Of a stretch of DNA of 64,000 bases, positions 61,201 through 64,000 are shown piece by piece; position 1 is the first letter of the stretch; each line of letters starts with the position of its first letter. Source of the DNA: Isoetes taiwanensis (lineage: Eukaryota > Streptophyta > Lycopodiopsida > Isoetales > Isoetaceae); assembly GCA_021234155.1 (NCBI GenBank), contig JAJEKV010000084.1:1302001-1366000 (forward strand). Reading direction: 5' to 3'. The translations under genes and the position numbers were made by a program. The notes under the pieces are model-generated. The model was not told where the DNA came from, searched no databases, and saw only the letters and a program-made list of their open reading frames with translations.

Positions 61201-62030
61201 TTTATATAGATACTAGATAGAGCTTTTATATCTATTTGCAGCTTATCCTGGACATGCGCAAAACTTTGAGATAAGTCCAACCTTTTATGAGCCTGTTCAA
61301 GGAACGAAACGTCATTTTTCGTCTATGGTATAATACACTTTTGACTTGTTCCTTTTCTCAATCTTAATTTACTACGCTGATGAGTCCGAGATTTATTACA
61401 TAACAGCATGAGGATCTGAGGTATATGGACATCTGTCAGAGGGCTTCATCCCGTCAACGACTTGTGCACCCTGAGTTTGCAGTTGGGGGGCCGGGCATGC
61501 CCTTTTCTGATGGCGTTGCAAGGTCAGTTATTCCTTTTATGTTTTATCCAATCTTATGGAATAAATGAATCCCTATCTGATTTTTTGTTGTATTTTAGGG
61601 CTCCGTTTGGCCCATATGGTATCATGGGCCCTAATGCAGGGCCAGACACATTCATGGGTGGGTATGGGCAACAAGTTCAATTTTCAATGCATCATAGTCC
61701 AGGTTATGGTAAGGAATCCTCTTCATTTGTCTTGCCAATGTCTTATTACAGGATTCTGTTTTGTTTCCGAATGAATTTTAAATTGAAAGAAAGGAAACTT
61801 CCATATAGCATGTAGTTCTAATATACTTTGCAAAGCAGGTGCAAGCTTATATCCTGTCACTGCTACTGATGATTGGAATCTTCAGGTGCTAACAAGTTGA
61901 ATTAATGCTATAGTTCCTGAAAGGCATTGATGGACACTGATTTCTTTTGATTCTGCAGACGGCCATAGAACCACGCCAGCAGTGGCGACCTCAGAGTTCC
62001 TTTGGTACTGGATCACGTTATCGCCATTAA
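58210..62030 (+). CDS. Three-RRM RNA-binding protein, plant hnRNP Q/R-like, 11 exons
   Basis: The coding exons are 58210-59511, 59789-59878, 59944-60183, 60619-60840, 60909-61005, 61091-61162, 61242-61327, 61407-61522, 61599-61708, 61839-61885 and 61959-62030. All have GT-AG introns of 65-435 bp and stay in phase, giving 817 residues. The N-terminus is Lys/Ala-rich (a likely nuclear signal), then comes a long acidic region (to about residue 365). RRM1 spans about 368-446 (LFVGGL, KGYAFIRY), RRM2 about 448-540 (LFLGNI, RGFAFLEF) and RRM3 about 545-620 (VFVDGM, RDFGFVNY). A Gly/Arg-containing linker and a Gly/Met/Pro-rich tail ending GSRYRH follow. The architecture matches the At2g44710-like branch of plant hnRNP Q/R proteins (LIF2 relatives), which bind RNA in the nucleus; its exact targets are unknown. 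The first ATG of the open frame was chosen because the KKAKK stretch follows directly. Confidence 0.93.
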
Positions 62031-64000
62031 CAAAGTATGCTATTTTTTCATTCTTACACATTTTTTAAACTGGAGATGAATAGAAGTTTTTGCCTGCACA
62101 TAACCATTTAAAGTCAGGAAACAAACATAAGCTCTGATGTTGGCATTCTTCATTTAATCTCGCTATCCTTCATACAGGTTAAAATTTTTGTTGGGGATGG
62201 AATACCATTTATGCTGTTCCAAGCCCCAAGACAAGCAGCTGCTTTGCCAAGTGATATTGTAATCAGTTGCTTCAAGCCGTGTTGTTTGAAATATCACAAC
62301 CACCTAAGCATGCTCCATACTTGGCCTAAAGCAACGTGAACTATGTTCTCACCACAAGACTGAAGTACTTCGAATCTCATACAGAAGGGCGTCACTAGTT
62401 AAACATTCAATTGCCAGTCCTTTGGCATTTCAAAAGCATAAGAATTTCACCCTTAATCGAGAATATCCAGACTGAATGCTTTATCTTGTTGGAGTACACA
62501 CCCTTAAAATGATCGATAGTAAGATGCACACGCTTCAATCTGCCCCAAATGTCATTGAAAGTTGTATTTCATTGGCGTGATGCTTCTATGAAATTGTGAT
62601 ATCAACTACAGTCTGATCATAATTTAATACTAAGCCTTTATTTTGCACCCATTTCAAATGAATGTAGCTATTTTGATGAGAATTAGTCATCTCAATCTTG
62701 TCTCTAATGTGGGATAATGAGAATTAGTAGTCTCAACTCAATCGTGTCAGGATAATGAAGCACTTGCATCTTTTAAAATGAAAGGCTGAATTGAAGTCTT
62801 GTTGTTGTTGTTTCTATCTCATCTGTTGGAATGTTATATGTAACTATGCTTGTCAGTGTAAGCTCATGCAGATAGTTGAAGAGCACTACCCTTTGGGAGG
62901 GTAATCCACTATGGGACGCATTTAATCAGGTATATCATCTTGCCTGCATAGTGAAAAGAGATCATGCCGCTTGCTTGTTTTGTTGCACTTGCTTGCTTTG
63001 TTGCAGTTTAATAATTTATCACTGCTGCATGTGCTTGTGGTTTTATGAGCAATGCATCCTAGGAAAGGTTCAGCTGTTATTTGTTTCCTGTCATGCAACC
63101 AATCCGGGGAGGATTAAACGTACCTTCTAATGCTTTTCTGGTCCTAATAAAATGTGACCACCCAATAACAATGTTCTAACTCAAATTAACTGGATAGGCA
63201 GTAATCCATTTGCTGATGTGCCTGCTAACTAAAACTCGCTAACCACAAATAACCTATTTTCATGTGTGCTTGGGTAATTTAGCCTCTTGTGTCATATGCC
63301 ATACTACTTATGGAAATAATATTAAGCAATAACAGGTAGACCAGAAAGGTCGAAATACGTGTGTTTGAAGACTTCTGTGTCACAATCCTTGTGAAGCCTG
63401 TTTCAGCAATAAAAAGGAAGGTAGAAAATGCGTCTAATAGTCTCTAGTCTAGCTCAATCTGTTTGTTGAACTCTCTCTTGATGTGCCATATCTGGTTAAA
63501 TACAACGGCTTTCAAAGTGAGATTTCATGATCAGGCAAAGCAAGAGATGAATAGGAAGGTTTAAAATGAACATGATGCAAGGCTTAAAATGAACATGCAA
63601 CATGTGATGTAGCTATTGCAGCTTTGCGCATTCCGTGAAATGAGCAAGCGCCTGTAAACACGATCCATGGAGCTCAATTTTGAAACAAGAACAGAGGAGA
63701 ACTAGGTGAATTGTTGGTCGGACTATTTTATTTGTCTTCCATCCATTCTCTATCTTGTTCTTCCAGAGAAGGGATACGCATGATTCAAAGAGAGGTAAGG
63801 CCGAAAGGGTAATTTAAGGCTTAAATTGGGCTTGTCAAGGATAGGTTGTCATGGTTACGGGGCAGGACGCAAGATGCAATGCCAACATTGTGCACGTTCA
63901 AGATTATTCACTGCTCACTGGTGATGGACTATATATACGCTCATGTACAAATTCACCATCGTTTTACTTTATTCCTTTTGAGCATATTTTTATTATCAAA
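62031..64000. other. 3' UTR of the RRM gene and downstream spacer
   Basis: A probable 3' UTR intron runs from GTATGC at about 62036 to TACAG at about 62177. After about 62.8 kb I see no gene. A short ORF at 62876-63130 is Cys/Leu-rich without a recognisable motif. Confidence 0.5.

Noticed and set aside
62876-63130. Cys/Leu-rich ORF downstream of the RRM gene
   Set aside because: No signal peptide pattern, splice context or recognisable motif. It is probably a chance frame.
1-64000. tRNA, rRNA, CRISPR, bacterial operon or organelle features
   Set aside because: None seen on either strand; the intron-containing genes and plant transposons point to nuclear DNA.

Overview
The window is nuclear DNA of a land plant, from a repeat-dense and probably large genome. 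The reasons are GT-AG introns of about 65-435 bp, fragments of plant gene families (cytosolic-type GlnRS, the plastid-division gene PARC6/CDP1, a plant hnRNP-like three-RRM protein), Ty3/gypsy chromovirus remains, a LINE, a Mutator-type MITE and En/Spm-type sequences. I cannot name the species. I see no tRNA, rRNA or CRISPR.

Layout. A composite repeat unit occurs three times: copy A at 1-12436 (cut by the window edge), copy B at 17795 to about 33260, and copy C at 33826 to about 40440 (5' truncated). In order a unit holds: a minus-strand chromovirus LTR and the end of its pol gene with a chromodomain; two tail-to-tail ORFs (a plus-strand ORF and a minus-strand DUF8039/En-Spm-like exon); a plus-strand multi-exon pseudogene with a beta-class DNA-methylase-like domain; a second LTR; a LINE reverse transcriptase broken by a 0.4 kb Mutator-type MITE; and, in B and C only, exons of PARC6. 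Between A and B lies a minus-strand GlnRS gene that has lost its catalytic-core exons (13589-17004).

From 40.4 to 58.2 kb the DNA is old repeat: an element of about 5 kb edged by a GCGTCTG motif, two LTRs head to head, a diverged relative of the DUF8039-like ORF with an in-frame stop, and long stretches where I recognise nothing. At 58210-62030 is the only gene that reads as intact, an 11-exon plus-strand gene for an 817-residue three-RRM protein.

Most notable signals. (1) A 16-bp dyad, GATCGC-N4-GCGATC, occurs 12 times in introns and flanks of the DUF8039/methylase-like module, partly in 106-bp and 89-bp phased arrays. This resembles the subterminal transposase-binding repeats of En/Spm elements but with a different motif. 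(2) The methylase-like gene appears to be carried by that mobile unit. (3) Differences between copies are very uneven: about 1.4 kb with one substitution, beside islands of complex changes at CAG/CTG. I read this as either base-calling error at CHG-methylated sites or unusual mutation, so many frameshifts in the repeat copies need caution.
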